From NCBI GenBank assembly GCA_017542725.1, contig JAFXWR010000284.1, positions 1-9,146 of the forward strand: 9,146 nucleotides of DNA, in the 5' to 3' direction. Positions 1 through 6,094 of this stretch are shown here, one piece after another (within the stretch, counting starts at the first letter, position 1; every line of letters starts with the position of its first letter). This DNA comes from Lachnospiraceae bacterium. Its GTDB lineage: Bacteria > Bacillota_A > Clostridia > Lachnospirales > Lachnospiraceae. The position numbers and the translations under genes are program-made. The notes beneath the pieces were generated by a model. That model did not search any database. It was not told the origin of the DNA and saw only the letters and a program-made list of their open reading frames with translations.

Positions 1-429
1 CCATATCTCTCCATTGGTTAATTCTGCGAGTGATTCCTCAGGTATACTAAACCAGTCGCTAGCTGATAAATTTCCATTAGATGTTCCTGTCTTCTCTCTC
101 AAAAAATCAGAAACCCTTTTTACGCCTCTTCGATTACCACCAACAGGCGACATAATCTCTCGTGTATATCCTTTATAATCTCTTGGTAGCTTTGCATAGG
201 CTCTCTCAAGTTTAAATTTCATATCATCATCTATATCATCAGATATAAATATTAAAAAACCAGGGTCAAAATCGTGGTCAGTCGAAACTTTATCGTCATA
301 ACCAAAGCACTCCGAGCCAGAACCTATAAGTCCTACTGCAACCTTAGATTCAAGTTCAGGAAATTGCTCTTTTATCATAGGAGCCCCAAATTCCTCATAA
401 AACGATTTTGATATTTCTAAACCTTTCAT
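1..429 (-). CDS. DUF4037-type nucleotidyltransferase, 3' end cut by window edge
   Basis: This is the N-terminal 143 residues of a protein that continues past the left edge. It begins MKGLEISKSFYEEFG, which resembles the usual start of DUF4037 proteins. Residues 36-40 (GSGSE) followed by 51-55 (DHDFD) form a nucleotidyltransferase-fold signature: a glycine/serine loop followed by metal-binding aspartates. The family is thought to transfer nucleotides, as antibiotic or tRNA nucleotidyltransferase relatives do, but the substrate is not known and I cannot infer it here. The ATG at 429-427 has no Shine-Dalgarno sequence; a TATAAT box ends 7 bases upstream, so the message may be leaderless. An in-frame TTG further upstream (474-472) would add a hydrophobic stretch unlike the family and lies upstream of the promoter, so it was not chosen. 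The gene is separated from the preceding aldolase gene by a terminator and has its own promoter. Family assignment is from motif recognition. Confidence 0.85.
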   Translation of the reverse strand, partial: MKGLEISKSFYEEFGAPMIKEQFPELESKVAVGLIGSGSECFGYDDKVSTDHDFDPGFLIFISDDIDDDMKFKLERAYAKLPRDYKGYTREIMSPVGGNRRGVKRVSDFLREKTGTSNGNLSASDWFSIPEESLAELTNGEIW

Positions 430-436
430 GGCAATT

Positions 437-465
437 ATTATAGCATATAAAGTGATTATAATAAA
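437..465 (-). promoter_or_regulatory. Extended -10 promoter of the DUF4037 gene
   Basis: On the minus strand, positions 445-437 read TGCTATAAT: a perfect TATAAT hexamer (442-437) preceded by the TGn extension. With a 17-base spacer the -35 would be TTTATT (465-460), a poor match, which is typical of extended -10 promoters. The expected transcription start is at 430 or 429, at or one base before the ATG. It lies downstream of the terminator that closes the preceding unit, which fits an independent promoter. Confidence 0.65.
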
Positions 466-491
466 GATTAACAATAATTATCAAATATATA

Positions 492-520
492 GCAATAAAA
501 TAGGTGGCAAACGCCACCTA
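492..520 (-). terminator. Rho-independent terminator after the aldolase gene
   Basis: On the minus strand a perfect 8-bp stem, TAGGTGGC paired with GCCACCTA, encloses the loop GTTT (520-501). It is followed at once by TTTTATTGC (500-492). It starts 24 bases after the aldolase stop codon and lies before the DUF4037 promoter, so it closes the 3D/HIT/aldolase unit. The T tract is interrupted by one A, so termination may be incomplete. Confidence 0.85.
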
Positions 521-544
521 AACTTAACTCATCATTATAAATAA

Positions 545-1354
545 TTATTTCATTGCAAATACTGCCATTGCCTCATCTATGTCCTTAGCAACTGCATTTA
601 CAACTATATTTGTCATTGATGCAAATGAGAATACCTTAGTAGTTGCTATATAGTCTTGTATTTCTTTTATTCCTGCATTTGAGAAGTAGTTAATCTTTCT
701 TACTCCACACTCTATAGCTTTTCTTATAGCATCTTTTGGAAGATTTCCTGCACCGTGCAATACTAATGGGAGATTAGTTTTTTCAGATATTTCCTTGAGC
801 AAATTATAATTCAATTCTTTTTGATCTGCTGCACTATGTGAGTTTCCTACTGATGGTGCAAGTGCGTCAATATCTACTTCATTCAAATATTTCATAAGTT
901 GCTCTACATCTGTTATAGTAGACTGCTCACTCTTATGTCCACCAACAAATCCGAAACTTGCTTCTATATTTGCATCTGCTGACTTTGCAAGGTCTACAAC
1001 TTCTTTACCCTTCCTAACATTTTCTTCGAATGGTAAATCAGCCCCATCATACATTACAGCAGTAAAACCCATTTTAAGTCCTTGCTTTATATAATCAGCA
1101 TCCTTACAGTGGTCAAGCATAGGGCATACATCTACTTTTGCTTTCTTTGCTAATTCAACTATTACTGGTCCCATGTACTTAAGCGGAACCTCATCTTCAA
1201 AAGTTGCAGAATGCTTAATTATTACTGGCTCTCCTCTTTTCTCAGCTACTTCTATAATCGCTCTCAAAATTTCAAAGCTTGTAGCTGTAAATGCACCTAC
1301 TGCACGATTTTTTCTAGTAGCCTCTTCAAGTATTGGATTTAATTTCTGAATCAT
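545..1354 (-). CDS. Class II aldolase (fructose-bisphosphate/ketose-bisphosphate type), divergent
   Basis: A 269-residue TIM-barrel aldolase of the FbaA/GatY/KbaY superfamily, which cleaves ketose (bis)phosphates to dihydroxyacetone phosphate and an aldehyde using a zinc ion. Visible signatures are LDH at 80-82 (catalytic Asp81, zinc ligand His82), MYDGADLPFEENV at 101-113, the Glu131 region (IEASFG), SVGNSH at 168-173 (zinc ligand His173) and VLHGAG at 198-203 (zinc ligand His200). The metal centre therefore looks intact. Several substrate-pocket positions differ from the usual FBP aldolase: GAFT instead of GAFN at 20-23, IIKHSATFEDEV at 45-56, and KINYFSNAG at 220-228 where classical enzymes have an N-x-x-T phosphate-binding motif. 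For that reason I do not assign fba. The start has a strong GGGAGGT ribosome binding site 7 bases from the ATG. It is the last gene of the 3D/HIT/aldolase unit, 32 bases after the HIT gene. Confidence 0.85.
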   Translation of the reverse strand: MIQKLNPILEEATRKNRAVGAFTATSFEILRAIIEVAEKRGEPVIIKHSATFEDEVPLKYMGPVIVELAKKAKVDVCPMLDHCKDADYIKQGLKMGFTAVMYDGADLPFEENVRKGKEVVDLAKSADANIEASFGFVGGHKSEQSTITDVEQLMKYLNEVDIDALAPSVGNSHSAADQKELNYNLLKEISEKTNLPLVLHGAGNLPKDAIRKAIECGVRKINYFSNAGIKEIQDYIATTKVFSFASMTNIVVNAVAKDIDEAMAVFAMK

Positions 1355-1386
1355 AATAAATACCTCCCATGTATTTAATATTTATT

Positions 1387-1800
1387 TTATTTTAATAATT
1401 TTCTTACTGCTTCTGCCGATTCATCTGTCACAGATGGATCTCCCTCATGTGGTGTCCATAAGCCTATTTCGCCTTTAGTATATCTTGGTATTATATGTAA
1501 ATGGTAATGGCTTACAGTTTGACCAGCTATTTCACCATTATTTTGTATAATATTGTAATCTGTAAATCCGTGAACCTTTTTCATGGCTTCAACTATCTTC
1601 TTTGCTAACACAAGCACCTTAGATGCCTTGTCATCACTTAGATCTGACAATGTTGCTGCATGCTCTTTTGGCACTATAAGCACATGCCCTTTAGTGCCAG
1701 GTGCTATGTCAAGAAATGCCAAGAAGTCATTGTCTTCGTAGACTACCTTTGATGGTATTTCTTTATTTAATATTTTACAAAAAATACAATTGCTATCCAT
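1387..1800 (-). CDS. HIT-family protein (histidine triad nucleotide hydrolase)
   Basis: A 137-residue histidine-triad protein, full length for the bacterial Hint/Hit family. These are small cytosolic hydrolases or transferases of nucleoside phosphoramidates and related compounds. The triad is seen in SHYHLHIIPR (residues 97-106, His98, His100, His102), just after the QTV segment. Residues Cys5 and Cys8 (CIFC) form the N-terminal zinc pair with His47 in the PKEH segment. The frame can be opened 7 codons earlier at a TTG (1821), but that extension would contain the ribosome binding site: AAAGGAG ends 4 bases before the ATG at 1800, and family members begin just before the CIFC motif, so 1800 is the chosen start. 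It lies between the 3D-protein gene and the aldolase gene in the same orientation, so it is probably co-transcribed, but the three products have no obvious shared pathway. Confidence 0.95.
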   Translation of the reverse strand: MDSNCIFCKILNKEIPSKVVYEDNDFLAFLDIAPGTKGHVLIVPKEHAATLSDLSDDKASKVLVLAKKIVEAMKKVHGFTDYNIIQNNGEIAGQTVSHYHLHIIPRYTKGEIGLWTPHEGDPSVTDESAEAVRKLLK

Positions 1801-1811
1801 AATACTCCTTT

Positions 1812-1835
1812 GGGCTCGCAAGCTTCGCCCCTACG
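1812..1835 (-). repeat. GC-rich imperfect palindrome between 3D and HIT genes
   Basis: This 24-base stretch has 17 G or C bases and stands out from the AT-rich surroundings. On the minus strand it reads CGTAGGGGCGAAGC then TTGCGAGCCC. GGGC and GCCC can pair as an outer stem, and GCT-TGCG-AGC can form a small inner hairpin, but the palindrome is not perfect. It begins just after the stop codon of the 3D gene and ends against the HIT ribosome binding site. The GTAGGGGCGA...GCCC layout resembles short REP-like intergenic palindromes seen in many bacteria, but only one copy is present here. The repeat label is therefore an inference. Confidence 0.4.
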
Positions 1836-1836
1836 A

Positions 1837-2424
1837 TTAATTTTCAATGTTTGAATTAGTTGCAGTAACAGGTCGATACTCTTCTGCTATATAAACATTT
1901 CCATATGCTCTACCATAGTGTGTGACCATTGATGCAAGCTCATGAGTTGGTCTATATATATCAAGGTGATTGTTCTTAACTCCGCCACCTCTGTCCTCAA
2001 CTACATATACGCCATCATATATTTGCCCATCTTTTCCTACAGCATTCTCAAGTATTATAACTGTCCCTTTTGGCAAAACTTTCCAATCAGATGCTATGGT
2101 GTGTGCCTCTCTTACAGGTTTACCACTTGCGGTAATACCTGTTCCTGAACCACACTTATTACAAGCACAGTAACCAGATAAAGAAAACTTACCTTTATCT
2201 TCACCCTTCACATAAGCAATGCCATCATGTATATATATTTTGCTTTCAGTAGCTACTTCTATAACCTGTGTGCCAATAAGTGGTATAACTTCCTTTGTCT
2301 CTTCCACGACTCCTGGTCCAACTATATTTTGCTGTAACACATTTGTACTAGCGCAAGTGCAAAATATGCTAGTTATTATTATACAAATTATTAGTATAAC
2401 TGAAATTCTTACTCTTTTAAACAT
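1837..2424 (-). CDS. Exported 3D-domain protein (MltA-like double-psi beta-barrel)
   Basis: A 195-residue protein with a basic N terminus (KRVR) and one hydrophobic segment at about 7-25, so it is probably exported or membrane-anchored. There is no convincing lipobox. Residues 78-180 form a 3D domain, named for three conserved aspartates, here Asp113 (ASD), Asp144 (EDRGGG) and Asp155 (LDIY). It also has the clostridial-type cysteine cluster GYCACNKCGSGTG (84-96; Cys86, Cys88, Cys91). The domain resembles the catalytic part of MltA lytic transglycosylases and the C termini of B. subtilis YuiC/YabE and Rpf/Sps-type proteins, which act on peptidoglycan; a cell-wall hydrolase role is therefore likely. 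Residues about 28-77 are a linker of unknown function. The ATG is preceded by an extended -10 box, with 6 bases between TATAAT and ATG; GGAAG directly against the ATG is too close to act as a normal ribosome binding site. First gene of a three-gene unit. Confidence 0.9.
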   Translation of the reverse strand: MFKRVRISVILIICIIITSIFCTCASTNVLQQNIVGPGVVEETKEVIPLIGTQVIEVATESKIYIHDGIAYVKGEDKGKFSLSGYCACNKCGSGTGITASGKPVREAHTIASDWKVLPKGTVIILENAVGKDGQIYDGVYVVEDRGGGVKNNHLDIYRPTHELASMVTHYGRAYGNVYIAEEYRPVTATNSNIEN

Positions 2425-2430
2425 ACTTCC

Positions 2431-2459
2431 ATTATATCATAATAAATTCAATATTACTA
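2431..2459 (-). promoter_or_regulatory. Extended -10 promoter of the 3D/HIT/aldolase unit
   Basis: On the minus strand 2439-2431 reads TGATATAAT, a TATAAT hexamer (2436-2431) with the TGn extension. A 17-base spacer gives TAGTAA (2459-2454) as a very weak -35. The predicted transcription start falls on the A of the ATG at 2424. The promoter occupies the 49-base gap after the second ChrA gene. Confidence 0.6.
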
Positions 2460-2473
2460 TACCTAAAAATCAA

Positions 2474-3181
2474 TTATTTTGCTAATTCTGACAAATATTC
2501 AAGTGCTTTTTCTCCAAATCCTCCAAATAATATGCCAAAAATCGCTCCTAGAATAATAATTTTTATAGCAGACAACTTTTTCTTAAAAAATTTCTTGTAT
2601 AAGATTATCGATACAAATATAAGTATAGTTATAACAATCAACTTAAAAATATAGACAAAATACCCATACTGCTCATATACCAATGCATTAAAATTGACAT
2701 CCACCGGTATATCTACTGCTAACTTCTTTGATATTGGTTTCATATACTTACTCAAATTTATATATTTGATAAGATTTGGAACCAACTGCTTGTAATATAA
2801 ACTTATACCAACCGCCATTATAAGTCCGATAATACTTGGTCTAATAATAGATAATGCATAACTTACTCTTTCATTCTTAAGCATATCACTAAAACAAATT
2901 GTAAAAATAAGTATGATTATAAATGCAGGTAATATCTCAGCAAGTGTAGCAACAATTGCCCCAGGTACTCCTGCTACCTCAGTCCCTACAAATGTAGCAA
3001 GATTTACAGCTACAGGTCCTGGCGTACTTTCCGAAATAGCAATAAAATCTACTAACAATTCATCAGTGATTACATCATAATGAGCTGCCACATCTTTTAT
3101 AAGTGGTATGGCAGCGTATGCTCCACCAAAACTTAAAATGCCAACCATAAAGAAATCGATTATAAGTTTAATGTAGATCAT
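2474..3181 (-). CDS. ChrA-type chromate/anion transporter half, with internal insertion
   Basis: A 235-residue membrane protein of the short-chain chromate ion transporter (CHR) family. The N-terminal signature SFGGAYAAIPLI (17-28) and ESTPGPVAVNLATFVG (51-66) match the family, and ESTPGP lies at exactly the same residue numbers as in the partner gene. Several hydrophobic segments follow. CHR proteins export chromate in some bacteria, but many homologues in anaerobes have no known substrate; short-chain members normally work as pairs, consistent with the adjacent partner. Relative to the partner, about 45 extra residues lie at roughly 131-175 between hydrophobic segments, a mixed region rich in Lys, Asn and Pro. 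The start overlaps the end of the partner by 14 bases and has a GAGG ribosome binding site 7 bases upstream. It is the last gene of the long upstream unit; no strong terminator follows, only the next promoter. Confidence 0.88.
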   Translation of the reverse strand: MIYIKLIIDFFMVGILSFGGAYAAIPLIKDVAAHYDVITDELLVDFIAISESTPGPVAVNLATFVGTEVAGVPGAIVATLAEILPAFIIILIFTICFSDMLKNERVSYALSIIRPSIIGLIMAVGISLYYKQLVPNLIKYINLSKYMKPISKKLAVDIPVDVNFNALVYEQYGYFVYIFKLIVITILIFVSIILYKKFFKKKLSAIKIIILGAIFGILFGGFGEKALEYLSELAK

Positions 3182-3737
3182 TTCTATACCTCACTAAACT
3201 CAAAATGATTCCAAGTCCAATTGCTGAGAATATCAAAACTACTGAACTTATATTAATATCATAAATTTCAATAACAAAAAAGATGATAGTAAATATAGAA
3301 AAGAGAAGTATAACTAATGGCTTATTATCCGATTTTTTAACTTCGCCTTTTACAAGATTGTAAGCAGTTCGCATAATTATAATAGCAACTGCAACTCGTA
3401 TACCAAAAAAAGCATTGGCAACTACTTTATATTTTAAGAAATCTTTTAAGTATGTAGCTATAATATAAATAATTATGAGTGATGGCAATACAACACCGAG
3501 CGTAGACACTATAGCACCTATAATTTTTGATTTCTTATGCCCTACATAGGTTGCCATATTTACTGCTATAGGTCCAGGTGTACTTTCTGCAACTGCAATA
3601 AGATTTACAAATTCGTCATTTGTAATCCAATTTTTCTTGTCAATGCATTCATCTTTAACAATGGATATCATTCCATATCCACCGCCAAAAGTAAAAAGGC
3701 CTATTTTAAAAAAAGTTATAAAAAGTTCTAAAATCAT
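3168..3737 (-). CDS. ChrA-type chromate/anion transporter half
   Basis: A 189-residue membrane protein, the normal size for a short-chain CHR transporter subunit. TFGGGYGMISIV (16-27) and ESTPGPIAVNMATYVG (51-66) are the family signatures, followed by hydrophobic segments at about 72-97, 106-126, 139-157 and 163-182. It presumably pairs with the downstream ChrA half to make one transporter. The substrate could be chromate or another oxyanion and is not shown by the sequence. The ATG has AAGGA 5 bases upstream, and the gene begins only 11 bases after the LicD-family stop codon, so it belongs to the same transcript as the glycan genes. The two halves are paralogues with the same start layout, not pieces of a frameshifted gene. 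Confidence 0.9.
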   Translation of the reverse strand: MILELFITFFKIGLFTFGGGYGMISIVKDECIDKKNWITNDEFVNLIAVAESTPGPIAVNMATYVGHKKSKIIGAIVSTLGVVLPSLIIIYIIATYLKDFLKYKVVANAFFGIRVAVAIIIMRTAYNLVKGEVKKSDNKPLVILLFSIFTIIFFVIEIYDINISSVVLIFSAIGLGIILSLVRYRNDLH

Positions 3738-3748
3738 TTTATTCCTTG

Positions 3749-4576
3749 TTATAGTTTTTCAACAAAATGTTCATGGTCATGAGTTTTTATTGGTTGCATA
3801 TAATTATCCCCATACTCAATTTTTAATACTCTATCATATTCTTTTGGGATACATAGTTTCAAGTTCTCAAAATCCGAAAGTATATATTCATCAAACAAAT
3901 CGGATTCAAATTGATATCCAGGATACTCTGGCGACCAAGAGGTGCAATAATATTTATTGGTTTTACCCGTGTATTTTGTTGCACACTCATTGTAAAGTTT
4001 ACACAATTGCTTTATACTAAAAAGTTTACCAACAAGAGATAATACTTTGATTGCAATTTTTTCTTTAAACCCGTATTTAAAATACTTTATGTCATGCCTC
4101 TTTGACATCGCAAGACCAAATATAATTTGCTGCTTTAGTACATACATTCTATTAGAAAATTTTGACTCAGGTATATTATCAAGAACATACAAATCAAGAG
4201 TTGCATAACTAAATATCCCATCATATAAGTTCCTGCTTGCAGCATCTTCTCTTACACTTTCATTCTTATAATAAATTCTAACATTAAAATCAAGAAATTC
4301 CTTTTTATCTTCTGGATAATATACCCCTATACAGTCTGGTAGCGTGATTTGTTTTATGACATTAATAAACCTATCGTATTCTTCCCTCCTAAATAAAATA
4401 TCAGCATCATCATCCCATTCTATAAATCCCTTTTCTCTCACAGCGCCAATTAGGCTCCCACAATCAAGTGAATATCCTATCTTGTTGTCTATGCATATTT
4501 TGTGCACAAATTCAACTAAAAGAAGCACCTTCTTCTGAATATCTGATAAATTTTTATTTTTTATATCCTTAGCCAT
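3749..4576 (-). CDS. LicD-family phosphotransferase
   Basis: A 275-residue LicD-family protein. In characterised relatives LicD transfers phosphocholine from CDP-choline to surface glycans, and eukaryotic relatives transfer ribitol phosphate; the donor here is unknown. The nucleotidyltransferase-fold signature is clear at residues 39-60: CGSLIGAVREKGFIEWDDD followed by ADI, with metal-binding Asp55, Asp56, Asp57 and Asp59. The C-terminal YGDNYMQPIKTHDHEHF also matches the family end. No licA, licB or licC choline-uptake or activation genes are in the window. The ATG overlaps the stop of the preceding membrane-protein gene (TAATG), and no Shine-Dalgarno sequence is visible upstream, so translation probably depends on the upstream gene. 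This suggests that it modifies the glycan or lipid made by that membrane protein, but this is inference from context. Confidence 0.9.
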   Translation of the reverse strand: MAKDIKNKNLSDIQKKVLLLVEFVHKICIDNKIGYSLDCGSLIGAVREKGFIEWDDDADILFRREEYDRFINVIKQITLPDCIGVYYPEDKKEFLDFNVRIYYKNESVREDAASRNLYDGIFSYATLDLYVLDNIPESKFSNRMYVLKQQIIFGLAMSKRHDIKYFKYGFKEKIAIKVLSLVGKLFSIKQLCKLYNECATKYTGKTNKYYCTSWSPEYPGYQFESDLFDEYILSDFENLKLCIPKEYDRVLKIEYGDNYMQPIKTHDHEHFVEKL

Positions 4577-6090
4577 TATTGTAAATTTAGGGTTGCGTAA
4601 TTGTTATTTGTGATATCCTCATATAATATAATTACATTGCTATTACCAATATCCTCTGGTGGAATTTCACTAAAATCACTAACCATTATCATCGGTTTTC
4701 CTACATCATTAATATCATAAATCTTTAGTATGCTTTCTGCATAAAAATTAGTCAATCCATAGTATTTGTTTATTACATAGATCTTTTTATTATTTACAAT
4801 ATCATCCACTCCATATTTACCTATTGTATTATCGTAGATTGAATTAACTCTTATCATGTCAACAATACAGTGTATCTTTGGGAAATATTTTCTATAACTA
4901 AGCTCAATAGGTATCCTGGTCACAAATACCAATGTAATCAACAATATAGGTAAAACTCTTAGCTTTTTAAGCTTTAACTTGCTCACAATAAATGAACACA
5001 TATAGAGTAGGTACAACATTGCTGCCGTGAAACTTACATATATAAATCTAAGTTCAACTCTAATTGTAACACTTGATGCTCCGATACACACTGCAATAAA
5101 AGACAAAAACAACAAGTCAGCAGCCACATACTTCATCTCTTGTCTATTCATAATTCTAATAACTATATACCACAATATAACTACCAGTATAAGTGCTATA
5201 GACACTATAAGTAAGTATTTTGACATTATATCTGGCAAACTTACAAAATCAATTCCATATAAATAATCTGGACCTATGTTTATGCCAAATATAAACGCAA
5301 CCTGTATAAAACAATACTTTATGCACTCGACTATATTAAAAGTCTCTTCAACATAAGTTCCGCCTGTTCCTGCAGGCATTACCTTTCCTATAGCCAAATA
5401 CCTTATATAACATATGAGAGATATTTCCAAAATAAATACGAATAATGCAATTATTTTATTTTTGTTAATCACTTTTTCCCCCTTAGCGGTAAATATAGCT
5501 ATAACAATAGGGGCTGCAGTACACAAAAATCGTTCATGTGTAAATACCAAAATAAAAAATAGAATAAATAAAGCAACTATATTCTTTATATTTTTATTAT
5601 TGTTCTCTTCTATAACTCCCGAGAGCTTTAAGCAATAGAAAAGAACTAAAAGTGCTAATAACAATGCTGTAGATTCTAGAGAACCTATTCCTTGGCTAAT
5701 CTGGTAATACGCATAGTGCGCTACAACATACAATGAAGAAATCAATATTGATAACATATGATTCTTACTTAATCTTTTAGCGAAGTGATATATAAATAGT
5801 GCAATGAGTGAGTTATATACTTTATTAATTATCGTTAACTTCATCGGATTTGTTCCAATGATTACATAAAATATGTATTGTATCGCATCAAATACCGGTC
5901 TATATCTACTTGCTTCGTAAAATTTAAATGCAAATTCAAATATATTCAGTCCTCTAAACCACGACCAATGAAATAAGTCGTCCATGTAAAATGCCTTTAA
6001 AACCAAATCTTTATTGATGTAAAAGCATAGTGTTAGCAGAAATAAAAACACTATCACATATTCTACTATTTTTTTTATCACATTTTTCAT
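4576..6090 (-). CDS. Multi-pass membrane protein, probable GT-C-type glycosyltransferase
   Basis: A 504-residue integral membrane protein with about 12 hydrophobic segments between residues 11 and 393 and a hydrophilic C-terminal region (about 395-504). The first loop carries YMDDLFHW (35-42) with Asp37-Asp38, followed by RYRP (62-65). A later ELRFIYVS (346-353) resembles the RYxYLP-like segment of GT-C membrane proteins. GT-C enzymes use lipid-phosphate sugar donors on the outer membrane face, and an acidic pair in the first outer loop is their usual catalytic feature. I cannot name the family or the sugar. It starts 4 bases after the pantothenate kinase stop and overlaps the licD start by 1 base. 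The nearest purine-rich site (GAGGAAG) is about 13-16 bases away, further than usual. Codons 5-8 contain a run of eight A bases (6076-6069). An O-antigen-ligase-like or non-enzymatic polytopic protein is the main alternative. Confidence 0.7.
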   Translation of the reverse strand: MKNVIKKIVEYVIVFLFLLTLCFYINKDLVLKAFYMDDLFHWSWFRGLNIFEFAFKFYEASRYRPVFDAIQYIFYVIIGTNPMKLTIINKVYNSLIALFIYHFAKRLSKNHMLSILISSLYVVAHYAYYQISQGIGSLESTALLLALLVLFYCLKLSGVIEENNNKNIKNIVALFILFFILVFTHERFLCTAAPIVIAIFTAKGEKVINKNKIIALFVFILEISLICYIRYLAIGKVMPAGTGGTYVEETFNIVECIKYCFIQVAFIFGINIGPDYLYGIDFVSLPDIMSKYLLIVSIALILVVILWYIVIRIMNRQEMKYVAADLLFLSFIAVCIGASSVTIRVELRFIYVSFTAAMLYLLYMCSFIVSKLKLKKLRVLPILLITLVFVTRIPIELSYRKYFPKIHCIVDMIRVNSIYDNTIGKYGVDDIVNNKKIYVINKYYGLTNFYAESILKIYDINDVGKPMIMVSDFSEIPPEDIGNSNVIILYEDITNNNYATLNLQ

Positions 6091-6094
6091 ATAA

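Noticed and set aside
1355..1386. Separate promoter for the aldolase gene
   Set aside because: The 32-base gap holds a strong ribosome binding site but no recognisable -35/-10 pair; co-transcription with the HIT gene is simpler.
1801..1821. Seven-codon N-terminal extension of the HIT protein from a TTG at 1821
   Set aside because: The extension consists of the GC-rich spacer and the ribosome binding site itself; the ATG at 1800 has AAAGGAG just upstream and matches the family start.
2461..2480. Possible terminator after the second chrA gene (AAAAT/ATTTT hairpin)
   Set aside because: The stem is only five A:T pairs and overlaps the stop codon; too weak to call, so read-through into the next unit is possible.
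2474..3737. One chrA gene broken by a frameshift
   Set aside because: Each half has its own start, ribosome binding site, full N-terminal motif and ESTPGP motif; the pair is the normal short-chain CHR arrangement.
3637..4020. 127-codon open frame on the plus strand
   Set aside because: It lies antisense across the end of licD and the start of chrA, shows no family resemblance, and the minus-strand genes explain the region. The other plus-strand frames were rejected for the same reason.
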